NCBI RefSeq assembly: GCF_002091715.1
Contig: NZ_BDAG01000007.1
Coordinates: 62,001-126,000, forward strand
Origin: Pseudomonas migulae NBRC 103157
GTDB lineage: Bacteria > Pseudomonadota > Gammaproteobacteria > Pseudomonadales > Pseudomonadaceae
DNA length: 64,000 nt
Direction of reading: 5' to 3'
Shown here: positions 29,480 through 40,295 of the stretch, piece after piece
Position numbering within the stretch: the stretch's first letter is position 1
How the letters are laid out: every line of letters begins with the position of its first letter
Made by a program: the position numbers and the translations under genes
The notes under the pieces: generated by a model
What the model was told of the DNA's origin: nothing
Databases searched by the model: none
The model's input: the letters and a program-made list of their open reading frames with translations, nothing else

Positions 29480-31255
29480 ATGATGCGCAGCCATTATTGC
29501 GGCCAACTGAACGAAAGCCTGGAAGGCCAGGAAATTACCCTTTGCGGATGGGTTCACCGTCGCCGTGACCACGGTGGGGTGATTTTCCTCGATATCCGTG
29601 ATCGTGACGGTCTGGCCCAGGTGGTGTTCGACCCGGACCGCGCCGATAGCTTCGCCGCCGCCGATCGCGTGCGCAGCGAGTACGTCGTGAAGATCACCGG
29701 CAAGGTCCGCCTGCGTCCGGCCGGTGCCACGAACGCCAACATGGCTTCGGGCATGATCGAAGTCCTGGGCTACGAGCTGGAAGTGCTGAACGAGTCGGAA
29801 ACCCCGCCGTTCCCACTGAACGAGTTCTCCGACGTCGGCGAAGAAACCCGCCTGCGTTATCGCTTCCTTGATCTGCGTCGCCCGGAAATGGCCGAGAAGC
29901 TGCGTCTGCGTTCGCGCATGACCACCAGCATCCGCCGCTATCTGGACGAGAACGGCTTCCTCGACGTCGAGACGCCGATCCTGACCCGTGCCACGCCTGA
30001 AGGCGCACGCGACTACCTGGTGCCGAGCCGTACTCACGCCGGTTCGTTCTTCGCCCTGCCGCAATCGCCGCAGCTGTTCAAGCAATTGCTGATGGTGGCC
30101 GGCTTCGACCGTTACTACCAGATCGCCAAATGCTTCCGCGACGAAGACCTGCGTGCCGACCGTCAGCCTGAATTCACCCAGATCGACATCGAAACCAGCT
30201 TCCTCGATGAAAAAGACATCATGGGCCTCACCGAAGGCATGATCCGCAACCTGTTCAAGGAAGTGCTGGATCTGGAATTCGGCGACTTCCCGCACATGAC
30301 CTTCGAAGAAGCCATGCGTCGTTACGGTTCCGACAAGCCGGACCTGCGTAACCCGCTGGAACTGGTGGACGTTGCCGACCAGCTCAAAGAAGTCGACTTC
30401 AAGGTCTTCAGCGGTCCTGCCAACGATCCGAAATGCCGTGTTGCCGCCTTGCGCGTTCCGGGCGCAGCGAGCATGCCGCGCAAGCAGATCGACGATTACA
30501 CCAAGTTCGTCGGCATCTACGGTGCCAAGGGCCTGGCGTACATCAAGGTCAACGAGCGCGCCAAAGGCGTTGAAGGCCTGCAGTCGCCAATCGTCAAGAA
30601 CATCCCTGAAGCCAACCTCAACGTGATCCTCGATCGCGTGGGTGCGGTCGATGGCGACATCGTGTTCTTCGGCGCCGACAAGGCCAAGATCGTCAGCGAA
30701 GCCCTGGGCGCGTTGCGGATCAAGGTCGGCAACGACCTGGATCTGCTGACCTGCAAGTGGGCGCCAATGTGGGTCGTCGACTTCCCGATGTTCGAAGAAA
30801 ACGACGACGGCAGCTTCACTGCCTTGCACCACCCGTTCACCGCGCCGAAATGCACCCCGCAAGAGCTGGAAGCCAACCCGGCGACCGCGTTGTCGCGTGC
30901 CTACGACATGGTTCTGAACGGTACCGAGCTGGGTGGCGGTTCGATCCGTATCCACCGCAAGGAAATGCAGCAGACCGTGTTCCGCCTGTTGGGTATCGAT
31001 GAAGCGGAACAGGAAGAGAAGTTCGGCTTCCTGCTCGATGCGCTGAAGTACGGTGCGCCGCCACACGGTGGCCTGGCCTTCGGTCTGGACCGTCTGGTGA
31101 TGCTGATGACGGGCGCCCAGTCGATCCGTGAAGTGATCGCATTCCCGAAAACCCAGAGCGCGGCTGACGTCATGACTCAGGCACCGGGTGCTGTAGATGC
31201 CAAGGCATTGCGCGAACTGCACATTCGTCTGCGCGAAACGCCAAAAGCTGAGTAA
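29480..31255 (+). CDS. aspS: Aspartyl-tRNA synthetase (non-discriminating type likely)
   Basis: A 591-residue class IIb synthetase that charges tRNA-Asp. It has the N-terminal OB-fold anticodon domain (residues 1-105), the class II motif 2 ([25 protein letters not shown]), a GAD insertion domain (about 290-410), and motif 3 near the end ([13 protein letters not shown]). Bacterial-type length and the known property of Pseudomonas AspRS suggest it also aspartylates tRNA-Asn for GatCAB amidation, an inference not readable by eye. ATG at 29480 follows GAGAAGTGAAACC. A terminator follows. Confidence 0.98.
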   Translation: MMRSHYCGQLNESLEGQEITLCGWVHRRRDHGGVIFLDIRDRDGLAQVVFDPDRADSFAAADRVRSEYVVKITGKVRLRPAGATNANMASGMIEVLGYELEVLNESETPPFPLNEFSDVGEETRLRYRFLDLRRPEMAEKLRLRSRMTTSIRRYLDENGFLDVETPILTRATPEGARDYLVPSRTHAGSFFALPQSPQLFKQLLMVAGFDRYYQIAKCFRDEDLRADRQPEFTQIDIETSFLDEKDIMGLTEGMIRNLFKEVLDLEFGDFPHMTFEEAMRRYGSDKPDLRNPLELVDVADQLKEVDFKVFSGPANDPKCRVAALRVPGAASMPRKQIDDYTKFVGIYGAKGLAYIKVNERAKGVEGLQSPIVKNIPEANLNVILDRVGAVDGDIVFFGADKAKIVSEALGALRIKVGNDLDLLTCKWAPMWVVDFPMFEENDDGSFTALHHPFTAPKCTPQELEANPATALSRAYDMVLNGTELGGGSIRIHRKEMQQTVFRLLGIDEAEQEEKFGFLLDALKYGAPPHGGLAFGLDRLVMLMTGAQSIREVIAFPKTQSAADVMTQAPGAVDAKALRELHIRLRETPKAE

Positions 31256-31265
31256 GGCTGACCGC

Positions 31266-31296
31266 AAAGGCGCATCCTTCCCGGATGCGCCTTTTC
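31266..31296 (+). terminator. Rho-independent terminator of aspS
   Basis: The stem AAAGGCGCATCC / GGATGCGCCTTTT is followed by CTTT, immediately downstream of aspS. Confidence 0.85.
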
Positions 31297-31375
31297 TTTA
31301 GGTCGAGATTTTTGTATTGCTGGCTGGTGCATCGTGCACAGCGGGCAACGTTTCAAAGAAAATTCGGAGCGAGTT

Positions 31376-32122
31376 ATGGCGGGTCATTCCAAGTGGGCGA
31401 ACATCAAGCACCGCAAAGAACGTCAGGATGCCAAGAAGGGCAAGATTTTCACCAAGTGGATTCGTGAGCTGACCGTTGCGGCCCGTCAGGGCGGCGGTGA
31501 TCCGGGCTCCAATCCGCGTCTGCGTCTGGCGCTGGACAAGGCGCTGGGTGCGAACATGAGTCGCGACATCATCGATCGCGCGGTGGCCCGCGGTGCCGGT
31601 GCTGCCGACACCGACGACATGGTCGAACTGAGCTACGAAGGCTACGGCCCGGGTGGCGTGGCGGTGATGGTCGAGTGCATGACCGACAACCGCAATCGCA
31701 CCGCAGCAGCTGTTCGCCATGCGTTCAGCAAGTGCGGCGGCAACCTGGGTACCGACGGTTCGGTGGCCTATCTGTTCGAGCGCAAGGGGCAGATTTCCTT
31801 CGCGCCGGGCGTTGATGAGGACGCCTTGATCGAAGCGGCCATGGAAGCGGACGCTGATGATGTGGTCACCAACGAAGATGGCTCCATCGACGTGTTCACC
31901 TCGTTCGCCGGGTTCTACTCCGTGCGTAACGCATTGGAAGCGGCCGGTTTCAAAGGTGATGATGCGGAAATCGTGATGCTGCCGACCACCAGTGCCGAAC
32001 TGGACCTGGAAGGCGCCGAGAAAATCCTCAAGCTGATCGACATGCTTGAAGACCTGGATGATGTGCAAAACGTCTATTCCAATGCGGATATCCCTGAAGC
32101 AGTGGTCGCACAGCTCGGTTAA
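31376..32122 (+). CDS. yebC: YebC/PmpR family transcriptional regulator
   Basis: A 248-residue DUF28 protein. The diagnostic N-terminus is [14 protein letters not shown], followed by [21 protein letters not shown] and [14 protein letters not shown]. In P. aeruginosa the orthologue at this locus, PmpR, represses quorum-sensing (pqsR) expression; other YebC proteins relieve ribosome stalling at proline stretches. ATG at 31376 follows CGGAGCGAG. It precedes ruvCAB, as in most gamma-proteobacteria, separated by a family 2 REPIN. Confidence 0.97.
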   Translation: MAGHSKWANIKHRKERQDAKKGKIFTKWIRELTVAARQGGGDPGSNPRLRLALDKALGANMSRDIIDRAVARGAGAADTDDMVELSYEGYGPGGVAVMVECMTDNRNRTAAAVRHAFSKCGGNLGTDGSVAYLFERKGQISFAPGVDEDALIEAAMEADADDVVTNEDGSIDVFTSFAGFYSVRNALEAAGFKGDDAEIVMLPTTSAELDLEGAEKILKLIDMLEDLDDVQNVYSNADIPEAVVAQLG

Positions 32123-32135
32123 GGGGTCACAAAAT

Positions 32136-32221
32136 CTGTAGGAGCCGGCTTGCTGGCGATGAGGTCCTCAAGTCTTGAACTGCCTTAAGGCCGCCATCGC
32201 CAGCGAGCCGGCTCCTACAGG
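32136..32221. repeat. REPIN, family 2 (TGTAGGAGCCGGCTTGCTGGCG type)
   Basis: CTGTAGGAGCCGGCTTGCTG and an inverse copy (with one base difference, CAGCGAGCC) lie between yebC and ruvC, two genes that are otherwise oriented in the same direction. Confidence 0.9.
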
Positions 32222-32281
32222 TCGGGTTGCCTTCGCGTAATGTGTGATCTGCAGGCCTCACCCTTTTAAGCTGCAGGCGTT

Positions 32282-32806
32282 ATGACTTTAATTCTTGGTA
32301 TCGACCCCGGTTCGCGCATTACCGGTTACGGCGTGGTACGCGATACCGGGCGTGGCTGCGTGTACGTGGCGTCGGGCTGCATTCGCACCGGTTCCGGCGA
32401 ACTGCATGAGCGTTTGCAAATCGTCTATCGCGGCGTGCGGGAGGTCATCCAGACCTACGGCCCGGTCACCATGGGCATCGAAAAGGTGTTCATGGCACGC
32501 AACGCCGACTCCGCGTTGAAACTCGGCCAGGCGCGCGGTGCGGCAATCGTTGCCGGCGCCGAAGAAAACCTCGAAATCGCCGAATACACCGCAACCCAGG
32601 TCAAGCAAGCCGTGACCGGGACCGGTGCGGCCAATAAAGAGCAGGTGCAGATGATGGTCATGCACATGCTGAAATTGATCAGCAAGCCGCAAATCGATGC
32701 CTCGGATGCCCTGGCCATTGCCATTTGTCATGCTCACACCCGTTCCAGCCTGTTGCCTCATGGCTTGGGTACGGCACGCAGTCGTGGCGGGCGCCTGCGT
32801 CTCTGA
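32282..32806 (+). CDS. ruvC: Holliday-junction resolvase RuvC
   Basis: A 174-residue dimeric endonuclease that cuts four-way junctions after RuvAB branch migration. Catalytic acidic residues lie in [12 protein letters not shown] (Asp8), [10 protein letters not shown] (Glu68), and near the C-terminus [13 protein letters not shown] (Asp of the DEDD set). The ATG at 32282 has a modest GCAGGCG upstream. It begins the ruvCAB cluster. Confidence 0.97.
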   Translation: MTLILGIDPGSRITGYGVVRDTGRGCVYVASGCIRTGSGELHERLQIVYRGVREVIQTYGPVTMGIEKVFMARNADSALKLGQARGAAIVAGAEENLEIAEYTATQVKQAVTGTGAANKEQVQMMVMHMLKLISKPQIDASDALAIAICHAHTRSSLLPHGLGTARSRGGRLRL

Positions 32807-32920
32807 TAGCATCAGCAGTCATTTTTACGGAATGAGGGTTTTGCGCCTGTGTTGTCGGCGCAAAACCTTTGTTCTGTCAGTCGCCAGCACCGGTCTGGCC
32901 AACGCTCAAGGATCTGAAAC

Positions 32921-33538
32921 GTGATTGGACGCTTGCGCGGCACACTGGCTGAGAAACAGCCGCCGCACCTGATTCTGGATGTAAACGGTCTGGGGTATGA
33001 GCTTGAAGTGCCCATGACTACGCTGTATCGCTTGCCGTCGGTCGGTGAACCGCTGACGCTGCACACCCATTTGGTCGTACGCGAAGACGCGCAGTTACTC
33101 TATGGCTTCGCCAGCAAGCGTGAGCGAGACTTTTTTCGTGAGTTGATCCGTCTCAATGGTGTGGGGCCGAAACTGGCGCTGGCCTTGATGTCGAGCCTGG
33201 AAGTCGATGAACTGGTACGTTGCGTGCAATCCCAGGACACCTCGGCGCTGACCAAGGTGCCGGGCGTGGGCAAGAAGACGGCCGAGCGTCTGCTGGTGGA
33301 ACTCAAGGATCGCTTCAAAGCCTGGGAAACCGTACCGGCGATGTTCGCGTTGGTGCCAAACCAGCCCGGTGGGCCAGATGCGCCGCATCCGGTCGCGACC
33401 GCCGAAAATGACGCGGTCAGCGCGCTGATCTCCCTGGGCTACAAACCGCAGGAGGCCAGCAAGGCTATTTCCGCGATCAAGGAGAAAGGTTTGAGCAGTG
33501 AAGACATGATTCGTCGTGCCCTGAAGGGAATGATCTAA
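32921..33538 (+). CDS. ruvA: Holliday-junction branch-migration protein RuvA
   Basis: A 205-residue protein that binds the junction core as a tetramer and directs RuvB. Three domains: an OB fold ([16 protein letters not shown]), two helix-hairpin-helix motifs ([15 protein letters not shown] and [16 protein letters not shown]), and a flexible linker before the RuvB-contacting C-terminal helical domain ([16 protein letters not shown]). GTG start at 32921 with AAGGAT about 9 bp upstream. The next gene starts on the very next base after the stop. Confidence 0.97.
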   Translation: MIGRLRGTLAEKQPPHLILDVNGLGYELEVPMTTLYRLPSVGEPLTLHTHLVVREDAQLLYGFASKRERDFFRELIRLNGVGPKLALALMSSLEVDELVRCVQSQDTSALTKVPGVGKKTAERLLVELKDRFKAWETVPAMFALVPNQPGGPDAPHPVATAENDAVSALISLGYKPQEASKAISAIKEKGLSSEDMIRRALKGMI

Positions 33539-34600
33539 GTGATTGAAGCTGATCGTCTGATAGCCGCCACGCCTGGCCCTCGCGACCGCGAGGAAGTCCA
33601 GGACCGGGCGATTCGTCCTGTCAGTCTGGCCGAATACATTGGTCAGCCGACCGTTCGCGAGCAAATGGAGCTGTTCATCCAGGCTGCCCGTGGACGTAAC
33701 GAATCCCTGGACCACACGCTGATCTTCGGCCCGCCTGGCCTGGGTAAAACCACCTTGGCCAACATCATCGCCCAAGAGATGGGCGTGTCGATCAAAAGCA
33801 CCTCCGGCCCGGTCCTCGAGCGTCCCGGTGACCTGGCCGCGCTGCTGACCAACCTTGAACCTCACGACGTGCTGTTCATTGACGAAATCCATCGGTTGTC
33901 GCCGATTGTCGAAGAAGTGCTGTACCCGGCCATGGAAGATTTCCAGCTCGACATCATGATTGGCGAAGGGCCGGCTGCGCGTTCGATCAAACTGGATTTG
34001 CCACCGTTCACGCTGGTGGGGGCGACGACTCGCGCCGGCATGCTGACCAATCCGTTGCGTGACCGTTTCGGCATCGTCCAGCGCCTCGAGTTCTACAGCA
34101 CGGCTGATCTGGCGACGATTGTCAGCCGCTCGGCGAACATCCTCGGTTTGCCGCTGGATCCGGAAGGCGCCTTCGAAATCGCGCGCCGTGCCCGTGGTAC
34201 GCCGCGGATTGCCAACCGTTTGTTACGTCGGGTGCGCGATTTCGCTGAAGTTCGCGCCAAGGGCCACATCACTAAACCGATTGCCGACCTTGCCTTGAAT
34301 CTTCTGGATGTCGATGAGCGTGGCTTCGACCACCAGGATCGACGTTTGCTGTTGACCATGATCGAGAAGTTCGACGGTGGACCGGTCGGCGTCGACAGTC
34401 TGGCTGCCGCGATCAGCGAAGAGCGCCACACCATTGAAGACGTGCTGGAGCCGTACCTGATCCAGCAGGGCTACATCATGCGCACACCGCGGGGGCGGGT
34501 GGTCACTCGGCATGCCTATCTGCATTTCGGTTTAAATATTCCGTCACGATTGGGCGAGATGCCCGTGGTAGACGAGTTCCTCGATGCCGTGGACGATTAA
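33539..34600 (+). CDS. ruvB: Holliday-junction branch-migration ATPase RuvB
   Basis: A 353-residue AAA+ hexameric motor. Walker [13 protein letters not shown] (near residue 62-73), Walker [11 protein letters not shown], sensor 1 GATTRAGML and the arginine-finger region DRFG are in order; the C-terminal winged helix ends [19 protein letters not shown] start immediately after the ruvA TAA. The cluster is transcribed towards the tol-pal genes. Confidence 0.98.
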   Translation: MIEADRLIAATPGPRDREEVQDRAIRPVSLAEYIGQPTVREQMELFIQAARGRNESLDHTLIFGPPGLGKTTLANIIAQEMGVSIKSTSGPVLERPGDLAALLTNLEPHDVLFIDEIHRLSPIVEEVLYPAMEDFQLDIMIGEGPAARSIKLDLPPFTLVGATTRAGMLTNPLRDRFGIVQRLEFYSTADLATIVSRSANILGLPLDPEGAFEIARRARGTPRIANRLLRRVRDFAEVRAKGHITKPIADLALNLLDVDERGFDHQDRRLLLTMIEKFDGGPVGVDSLAAAISEERHTIEDVLEPYLIQQGYIMRTPRGRVVTRHAYLHFGLNIPSRLGEMPVVDEFLDAVDD

Positions 34601-34727
34601 TTAACATTTGCGGGCAGATTTTTCGGGCATTGTGCTGTCCTAGGACCGTGGTTTTGCCTGAAAGCCGTGAATCAATGAAAAACAGTTGCCTGGCCGGATT
34701 GGCAACCTGAGGAGTAAGCACTAGAGT

Positions 34728-35195
34728 ATGCGCGCGCAAAACGGGCTTGAGCCTTTCGCACTTCGTTGTCGCGTTTATTACGAGGACACCGATGCGGGCG
34801 GCATCGTGTATTACGTTAATTACCTCAAGTTTATGGAACGGGCTCGAACCGAGCGGCTCCGGGAGCTGGGCTTTGCCCAATCCCAGCTGGCAGGGGAGGA
34901 CCTGTTGTTTGTCGTGCATTCCAGCGAAGCGCGTTATCACGCGCCGGCGCGACTGGACGACGAACTCCTGGTAAGCGCTGAAGTAATCGAATTGAACCGT
35001 GTCAGCCTGCGCTTCAAACAGCAGGTCAGGCGAGCCACGGATAATGCGCTGCTCTGCGAAGGGCAGTTTTTGGTGGCCTGTGTGCGCACTGAAAGTTTAA
35101 AACCCCGGGCCATTCCCGAAGCTCTACGTGCGGCCTTTGCCGACGTGAGCGGCGCGGGTACACACTCAAAGCAGGAGATAAAGCGTGGAAGCTAA
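34728..35195 (+). CDS. ybgC: YbgC, acyl-CoA thioesterase of the Tol-Pal cluster
   Basis: A 155-residue hotdog-fold thioesterase, first gene of tol-pal. The active-site segment [24 protein letters not shown], here split into its key part [14 protein letters not shown], holds the catalytic Asp near residue 21. In E. coli it hydrolyses short-chain and malonyl acyl-CoAs and associates with phospholipid enzymes. GAGGAG lies rather far (16 bp) from the ATG at 34728, so initiation may be inefficient. An inverted repeat GTTGCC...GGCAAC at 34684-34707 precedes it. Its end overlaps tolQ by 11 bp. Confidence 0.95.
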   Translation: MRAQNGLEPFALRCRVYYEDTDAGGIVYYVNYLKFMERARTERLRELGFAQSQLAGEDLLFVVHSSEARYHAPARLDDELLVSAEVIELNRVSLRFKQQVRRATDNALLCEGQFLVACVRTESLKPRAIPEALRAAFADVSGAGTHSKQEIKRGS

Positions 35196-35880
35196 CGTCG
35201 TCGACCATTCCTCCATGTGGAGCCTGGTCAGCAATGCCAGTATCGTGGTGCAACTGGTAATGCTGATCCTGGTAGCCGCATCGGTGACCTCATGGATCAT
35301 GATCTTTCAGCGCAGCAACTTGCTGCGCGCCGGTCGACGTGCCCTGGAGAGCTTTGAAGAGCGCTTCTGGTCGGGCATCGACCTGTCCAAACTCTACCGT
35401 CAGGCCGGCAGCAATCCTGATCCGGATTCGGGCGTAGAGCAGATCTTCCGTGCCGGTTTCAAGGAATTCTCCCGTCTGCGCCAGCAGCCAGGCGTTGACC
35501 CGGAAGCGGTCATGGAAGGTGTTGCCCGTGCCATGCGCGTAGCCATTTCCCGCGAAGAAGAAAAGCTCGAGCAAAGCCTGCCGTTCCTCGCCACTGTCGG
35601 CTCCGTCAGCCCGTACATCGGTCTGTTCGGTACGGTCTGGGGCATCATGAACTCCTTCCGTGGTCTGGCGACTGCCCAGCAAGCGACCCTGGCCACTGTG
35701 GCTCCAGGTATTGCCGAGGCACTGATTGCCACCGCGATCGGTCTGTTCGCAGCCATCCCGGCCGTTATCGCCTACAACCGTTTTGCCGCTCGCAGCGAAA
35801 CGCTGATCAGCCGTTACTACACCTTCGCCGATGAATTCCAGGCGATCCTGCACCGCAAAGTGCACACCAGCGAAGAATAA
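35185..35880 (+). CDS. tolQ: Tol-Pal proton-channel protein TolQ
   Basis: A 231-residue inner-membrane protein of the MotA/TolQ/ExbB family; with TolR it uses proton motive force to energise TolA. Three TM helices: about 15-37, 130-155 ([16 protein letters not shown]) and 165-190 ([22 protein letters not shown]). AGGAGATAAAGC precedes the GTG at 35185, which overlaps the end of ybgC, so translation is coupled. Confidence 0.97.
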   Translation: MEANVVDHSSMWSLVSNASIVVQLVMLILVAASVTSWIMIFQRSNLLRAGRRALESFEERFWSGIDLSKLYRQAGSNPDPDSGVEQIFRAGFKEFSRLRQQPGVDPEAVMEGVARAMRVAISREEEKLEQSLPFLATVGSVSPYIGLFGTVWGIMNSFRGLATAQQATLATVAPGIAEALIATAIGLFAAIPAVIAYNRFAARSETLISRYYTFADEFQAILHRKVHTSEE

Positions 35881-35894
35881 GCAGGTAATTTCCA

Positions 35895-36356
35895 ATGGCT
35901 TTAATCGCTCGAGCTCGCAAAAAGCGCAAGCCGGTCGCCGAGATGAACGTGGTCCCTTACATCGACGTGATGCTGGTACTGCTGGTCATCTTCATGGTGA
36001 CCGCGCCGATGCTCAATCAGGGCGTGAAAGTTGATCTGCCCAAGGTTTCCAGCGAAGCCTTGCCGCAGGACAACAACACCCAGGTCCTGACCATTTCGAT
36101 CAAGGCTGACAAGACCTACTACTGGAACCTTGGCAGCGAAGTCGACACGCAAAAGCAGCAGGACAAGGCAATGACCTTGCCGCAAATGACTGACGCCGTG
36201 ACCAAGATCATTCGCGCCGGTACTGAAGGCGGCAAGCGTACCCAAGTGTTCATCCGCGGCGACAAGACCGTTGATTACGGTTCCGTCATGGGCGCGATGG
36301 GCGGGTTGCAGAAAGCCGGAGTCGGTAACGTTGGCTTGATTACCGAGGCGCCCTGA
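35895..36356 (+). CDS. tolR: Tol-Pal protein TolR
   Basis: A 153-residue protein with a single TM helix (residues 20-42) containing the proton-translocating Asp in PYIDVMLVLLVIFM. The periplasmic part is a dimerising ExbD/TolR domain. It sits 14 bp after tolQ, and its TGA overlaps the tolA ATG. Confidence 0.96.
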   Translation: MALIARARKKRKPVAEMNVVPYIDVMLVLLVIFMVTAPMLNQGVKVDLPKVSSEALPQDNNTQVLTISIKADKTYYWNLGSEVDTQKQQDKAMTLPQMTDAVTKIIRAGTEGGKRTQVFIRGDKTVDYGSVMGAMGGLQKAGVGNVGLITEAP

Positions 36357-37435
36357 TGCAGCAACAGCGAGAGCCAACAGCCTCGGAAAGCTACTTCTGG
36401 CCTAGTGTCTGGGCGATTGTCTTGCACGTGCTGGTTTTCGGCATGCTGTTCGTCAGTTTCGCCTTCACACCGGAGCTCCCGCCGGCCAAGCCGATTGTCC
36501 AGGCAACCCTGTACCAACTGAAGTCGAAAAGTCAGGCGACCACCCAGACCAATCAGAAGATTGCGGGTGAGGCGAAGAAATCCGCCGCGCGCCAGACCGA
36601 AGTCGAGCAGATGGAGCAGAAGTTGATCGAGCAGGAAGCGATCAAAGCCGCGGAACAAAAGAAGGAAGACGCGGCTCAAAAAGCCGAAGAATCCAAGAAG
36701 GCCGACGAGACCAAGAAAGCGGAAGAGGCTAAAAAGGCTGATGAAGCCAAAAAAGCCGATGAAGCGAAGAAGACCGCCGAAGCCAAAAAAGCTGAAGAGA
36801 AACAATTGGCTGATATAGCCAAGAAGAAGTCTGAAGAAGAAGCCAAGAAAGCGGCTGAAGAAGAGGCCAAGAAAGCGGCCGCGGAAGAAGCCAAGAAGAA
36901 GATCGTCGAAGACGCGAAGAAGAAAGCCGCGGAAGACGCCAAGAAGAAATCTGAAGCTGAAGAGGCGAAGAAGAAAGTCGCCGAAGACGCGAAGAAGAAA
37001 GCTGCTGCCGATGCTGCGAAAAAGAAATCGCAAGAAGCGGCACGTAAATCCGCCGAAGAGAAAAAGGCTCAGGCCCTGGCAGATTTGCTTTCCGACACGC
37101 CAGAGCGTCAGCAGGCCTTGGCGGATGAGCAGGGTGACGAAGTCGCCGGCAGTTTCGATGACCTGATTCGTGTGCGTGCAGCAGAAGGCTGGACTCGTCC
37201 TCCTTCGGCGCGCAAAGGCATGACGGTCGTGTTGCAAATCGGCATGTTGCCGGACGGTACGGTGACTTCGGTCAGCGTATCCAAGTCCAGCGGCGATGGT
37301 CCTTTTGACGCTTCGGCTGTAGCGGCGGTCAAGAATATTGGACGTTTGACAGAAATGCAGGGAATGAAGTCGAGTGATTTCGCTCCATATCGTTCATTCA
37401 AGATGACATTCACACCTGAGGACTTAGCCCAGTGA
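36356..37435 (+). CDS. tolA: Tol-Pal protein TolA
   Basis: A 359-residue periplasm-spanning protein. TM helix at about residues 14-36 ([20 protein letters not shown]) with the TolQ/R-contact SxxxH-like face; domain II, about 60-240, is a very long Lys/Ala/Glu-rich helix made of [13 protein letters not shown] repeats; domain III (about 255-359) is globular and binds TolB, Pal and colicin-type proteins, with [19 protein letters not shown] near its centre. The repeat tract could expand or contract by recombination. Its stop overlaps the tolB GTG. Confidence 0.95.
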   Translation: MQQQREPTASESYFWPSVWAIVLHVLVFGMLFVSFAFTPELPPAKPIVQATLYQLKSKSQATTQTNQKIAGEAKKSAARQTEVEQMEQKLIEQEAIKAAEQKKEDAAQKAEESKKADETKKAEEAKKADEAKKADEAKKTAEAKKAEEKQLADIAKKKSEEEAKKAAEEEAKKAAAEEAKKKIVEDAKKKAAEDAKKKSEAEEAKKKVAEDAKKKAAADAAKKKSQEAARKSAEEKKAQALADLLSDTPERQQALADEQGDEVAGSFDDLIRVRAAEGWTRPPSARKGMTVVLQIGMLPDGTVTSVSVSKSSGDGPFDASAVAAVKNIGRLTEMQGMKSSDFAPYRSFKMTFTPEDLAQ

Positions 37436-38733
37436 GAAACCTTCTCCGAGGAATGCTGGTCGCTATCTGCTGCATGGCAGGGATGGCGATGGCAGATGAG
37501 AAAAACATTCTGGTCACCAGCGGCAGCGATCGGGCTACCCCGATCGCCGTTGTACCGTTCGGTAACCAGGGCGGTAGCGTGCTGCCGGACGACATGGCTG
37601 AAATTATCGGTAACGACCTGCGCAACTCGGGTTACTACTCGCCGATTCCAAAGCAGAATATGATCAGCCAGCCGAGCCAGGCCAGCGAAATCATCTACCG
37701 TGATTTCAAGGCGCTGGGCGCTCAGTACGTCATGGTCGGCAGCATTGCTCCGGCGGGCGGTCGCCTGCAGGTTCAATACGCTTTGTTCAACGTCGCTACC
37801 GAACAGCAAGTGCTGACCGGCAGCGTGTCGGGCAGCGTTGATCAACTACGCGACATGTCGCACTACATTGCGGACCAGTCGTTCGAAAAACTCACCGGCA
37901 TCAAAGGTGCGTTTTCGACTCGTCTGCTGTACGTGACTGCAGAGCGTTTCTCCGAGAAGAACACGCGCTACACACTGCAACGTTCGGATTATGACGGTGC
38001 CCGCGCCGTGACCCTGCTGCAATCGCGCGAGCCGATCCTGTCGCCGCGTTTCGCACCGGATGGCAAGCGCATCGCTTATGTGTCGTTCGAGCAGAAGCGT
38101 CCGCGTATTTTCATGCAGAACATCGACACCGGTCGCCGTGAGCAGATCACCAACTTCGAAGGCCTGAACGGTGCACCAGCCTGGTCGCCGGATGGCAATC
38201 GCCTGGCGTTCGTGCTGTCGAAAGACGGTAACCCGGACATTTATGTGATGAACCTGGGTTCGCGTCAGATCACTCGCGTCACCAACGGTCCCGGCATCAA
38301 CACCGAACCGTTCTGGGGTAAGGATGGTTCGACCCTCTACTTCACTTCAGACCGTGGCGGCAAACCACAGATCTACAAATCCAGCGTTAGCGGCGGCGGT
38401 GCCGAGCGTGTGACCTTTATCGGTAACTACAACGCCAACCCGAAGCTTTCGGCTGATGAAAAGACCCTGGTGATGATCCATCGCCAGGATGGTTTCACTA
38501 ATTTCAAGGTGGCGGCCCAGGATTTGCAGCGCGGCAGCGTAAAAATCCTCACTGATAGCACTCTGGACGAGTCGCCTACTGTTGCGCCCAACGGCACCAT
38601 GGTAATCTACGCCACCCGCCAGCAGGGCCGGGGAGTCTTGATGCTCGTGTCCATTAATGGGCGCGTAAGGCTCCCGCTTCCTACCGCACAAGGCGAAGTC
38701 AGAGAACCTTCCTGGTCCCCTTACCTGAACTGA
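37432..38733 (+). CDS. tolB: Tol-Pal periplasmic beta-propeller TolB
   Basis: A 433-residue periplasmic protein. Signal peptide of 21 residues ending GMAMA before [11 protein letters not shown]-terminal alpha/beta domain to about 165 and a six-bladed propeller after it with repeated [21 protein letters not shown] and [13 protein letters not shown] motifs. TolB binds Pal and is released by TolA. GTG start at 37432 overlaps the tolA stop by 4 bp. Confidence 0.97.
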   Translation: MRNLLRGMLVAICCMAGMAMADEKNILVTSGSDRATPIAVVPFGNQGGSVLPDDMAEIIGNDLRNSGYYSPIPKQNMISQPSQASEIIYRDFKALGAQYVMVGSIAPAGGRLQVQYALFNVATEQQVLTGSVSGSVDQLRDMSHYIADQSFEKLTGIKGAFSTRLLYVTAERFSEKNTRYTLQRSDYDGARAVTLLQSREPILSPRFAPDGKRIAYVSFEQKRPRIFMQNIDTGRREQITNFEGLNGAPAWSPDGNRLAFVLSKDGNPDIYVMNLGSRQITRVTNGPGINTEPFWGKDGSTLYFTSDRGGKPQIYKSSVSGGGAERVTFIGNYNANPKLSADEKTLVMIHRQDGFTNFKVAAQDLQRGSVKILTDSTLDESPTVAPNGTMVIYATRQQGRGVLMLVSINGRVRLPLPTAQGEVREPSWSPYLN

Positions 38734-38785
38734 CGCGGCGCTACACGTTTTACTTAACACACTGGGGTTCATTAGGAGTTTCACG

Positions 38786-39283
38786 ATGGAAATGCTGAAG
38801 TTTGGTAAATTTGCTGCGCTGGCTCTGGCCATGGCTGTAGCTGTAGGTTGCTCGTCCAAAGGCGGCGACAACGCCGGTGAAGGCGCTGTTGATCCAAACG
38901 CTGGTTACGGCGCTAACACTGGTGCCGTTGATGGCTCCCTGAGCGAAGAAGCTGCTCTGCGCGCAATCACCACCTTCTACTTCGAATACGACAGCTCGGA
39001 CCTGAAGCCAGAAGCCATGCGCGCTCTGGACGTTCACGCCAAAGACCTGAAAGCAAACGGCGCTCGCGTTGTTCTGGAAGGCAACACCGACGAACGTGGT
39101 ACTCGTGAGTACAACATGGCACTGGGCGAGCGTCGTGCGAAAGCCGTTCAACGCTACCTGGTACTGCAAGGTGTTTCCCCAGCTCAGCTGGAACTGGTTT
39201 CCTACGGCGAAGAGCGTCCAGTTGCTACCGGCAACGACGAGCAGTCCTGGGCTCAAAACCGTCGCGTCGAACTGCGTAAGTAA
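38786..39283 (+). CDS. pal: Peptidoglycan-associated lipoprotein Pal (OprL)
   Basis: A 165-residue outer-membrane lipoprotein. Lipobox AVAVGC with Cys22 as the lipid-modified residue; the OmpA-like peptidoglycan-binding domain has [14 protein letters not shown] and [24 protein letters not shown] is well placed before ATG at 38786. In pseudomonads it is called OprL and is an abundant anchor between outer membrane and cell wall. It has a 52-bp gap after tolB, enough for a separate promoter. Confidence 0.98.
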   Translation: MEMLKFGKFAALALAMAVAVGCSSKGGDNAGEGAVDPNAGYGANTGAVDGSLSEEAALRAITTFYFEYDSSDLKPEAMRALDVHAKDLKANGARVVLEGNTDERGTREYNMALGERRAKAVQRYLVLQGVSPAQLELVSYGEERPVATGNDEQSWAQNRRVELRK

Positions 39284-39289
39284 TTCGTC

Positions 39290-40129
39290 ATGCGAACGTG
39301 CCGTCGTGCTGTAACTGTTTTGGCTCTCAGCCTTGCACCGCTTGCGGTGTGGGCTGCGGTTCCTGTGGTCGAGGACAACTCCGGCTATAACAATAGCGGG
39401 AGTAGTTATCCGCCTGCGGGTTACGGTACGAACGGCGCCTATGCCGGGGGAGGGGTTTCGGCTCCTGTCTCGGCACAGGGCGAGCTGTTCAACCAACTGC
39501 AATCGATGCAGGAGCAGATCTCGCGCCAACAAGGCGTCATCGAAGTTCTGCAAAATGATGTAGCGCGCATGAAGCAGGAAAACCTGGAGCGATATCAGGA
39601 TCTTGATCGGCGCATAGGAACCGGCGTTGCACCAGCCGCAACTCCTGAGAATTCTTCCTCCGGTGGCAATTTGAACGCCCCCGGTGCAGCAGCGGGCGCA
39701 GGTGCTGGGGCGGCAGCCACTCAAGCTCCTGCCGCGGGTAGCGAGCCGGCGGATCCGGCGAAGGAAAAACTGTATTACGATGCAGCCTTCGACCTGATCA
39801 AGGCCAAGGATTTCGACAAGGCCAGCCAGGCTTTTGCCGCTTTCCTGCGCAAATACCCGAACAGCCAGTACGCGGGTAACGCCCAGTACTGGTTGGGCGA
39901 AGTGAACCTGGCCAAAGGCGATCTGCAAGGTGCAGGTCAAGCATTTGCCAAGGTGTCGCAGTTGTACCCCAAGCACAACAAAGTGCCTGACTCGCTGTAC
40001 AAGCTGGCTGATGTAGAACGCCGCCTCGGTCATCCCGACAAGGTCAAAGGCATTCTGCAGCAGGTTGTGTCCCAATATCCGGGCACTTCCGCCGCTCAGT
40101 TGGCCCAGCGCGATCTGCAGCGCATGTAA
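39290..40129 (+). CDS. cpoB: CpoB (YbgF), Tol-Pal-associated TPR protein
   Basis: A 279-residue periplasmic protein that couples Tol-Pal with PBP1b during septation in E. coli. Signal peptide MRTCRRAVTVLALSLAPLAVWA; coiled-coil trimerisation segment around 65-105 (FNQLQSMQEQISRQQGVIEVL); Ala/Gly-rich linker; C-terminal TPRs about 155-279 (AFAAFLRKYPNSQYAGNAQYW type). It begins 6 bp after pal. Confidence 0.95.
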   Translation: MRTCRRAVTVLALSLAPLAVWAAVPVVEDNSGYNNSGSSYPPAGYGTNGAYAGGGVSAPVSAQGELFNQLQSMQEQISRQQGVIEVLQNDVARMKQENLERYQDLDRRIGTGVAPAATPENSSSGGNLNAPGAAAGAGAGAAATQAPAAGSEPADPAKEKLYYDAAFDLIKAKDFDKASQAFAAFLRKYPNSQYAGNAQYWLGEVNLAKGDLQGAGQAFAKVSQLYPKHNKVPDSLYKLADVERRLGHPDKVKGILQQVVSQYPGTSAAQLAQRDLQRM

Positions 40130-40149
40130 GCCTGCCAGACCCGTTTCAA

Positions 40150-40177
40150 AGAAACCCGCGCTTGTCGCGGGTTTTTT
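40150..40177 (+). terminator. Rho-independent terminator of the tol-pal operon
   Basis: The stem AACCCGCG-CTTGT-CGCGGGTT is followed by TTTTCG. Confidence 0.88.
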
Positions 40178-40295
40178 CGTTAGAATTCACGCCCTTTTTA
40201 TGAAACACGCTTTTTGGGATCTGCGCATTGGCGGGGTTCCTTGAAGTGCCTGACGGAGGCGGACAGCCTGTTTAGCTGTTACGCCCGTGGCGACT

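Noticed and set aside
40180..40295. PreQ1 riboswitch before queE
   Set aside because: No recognisable short pseudoknot aptamer pattern before the start codon.
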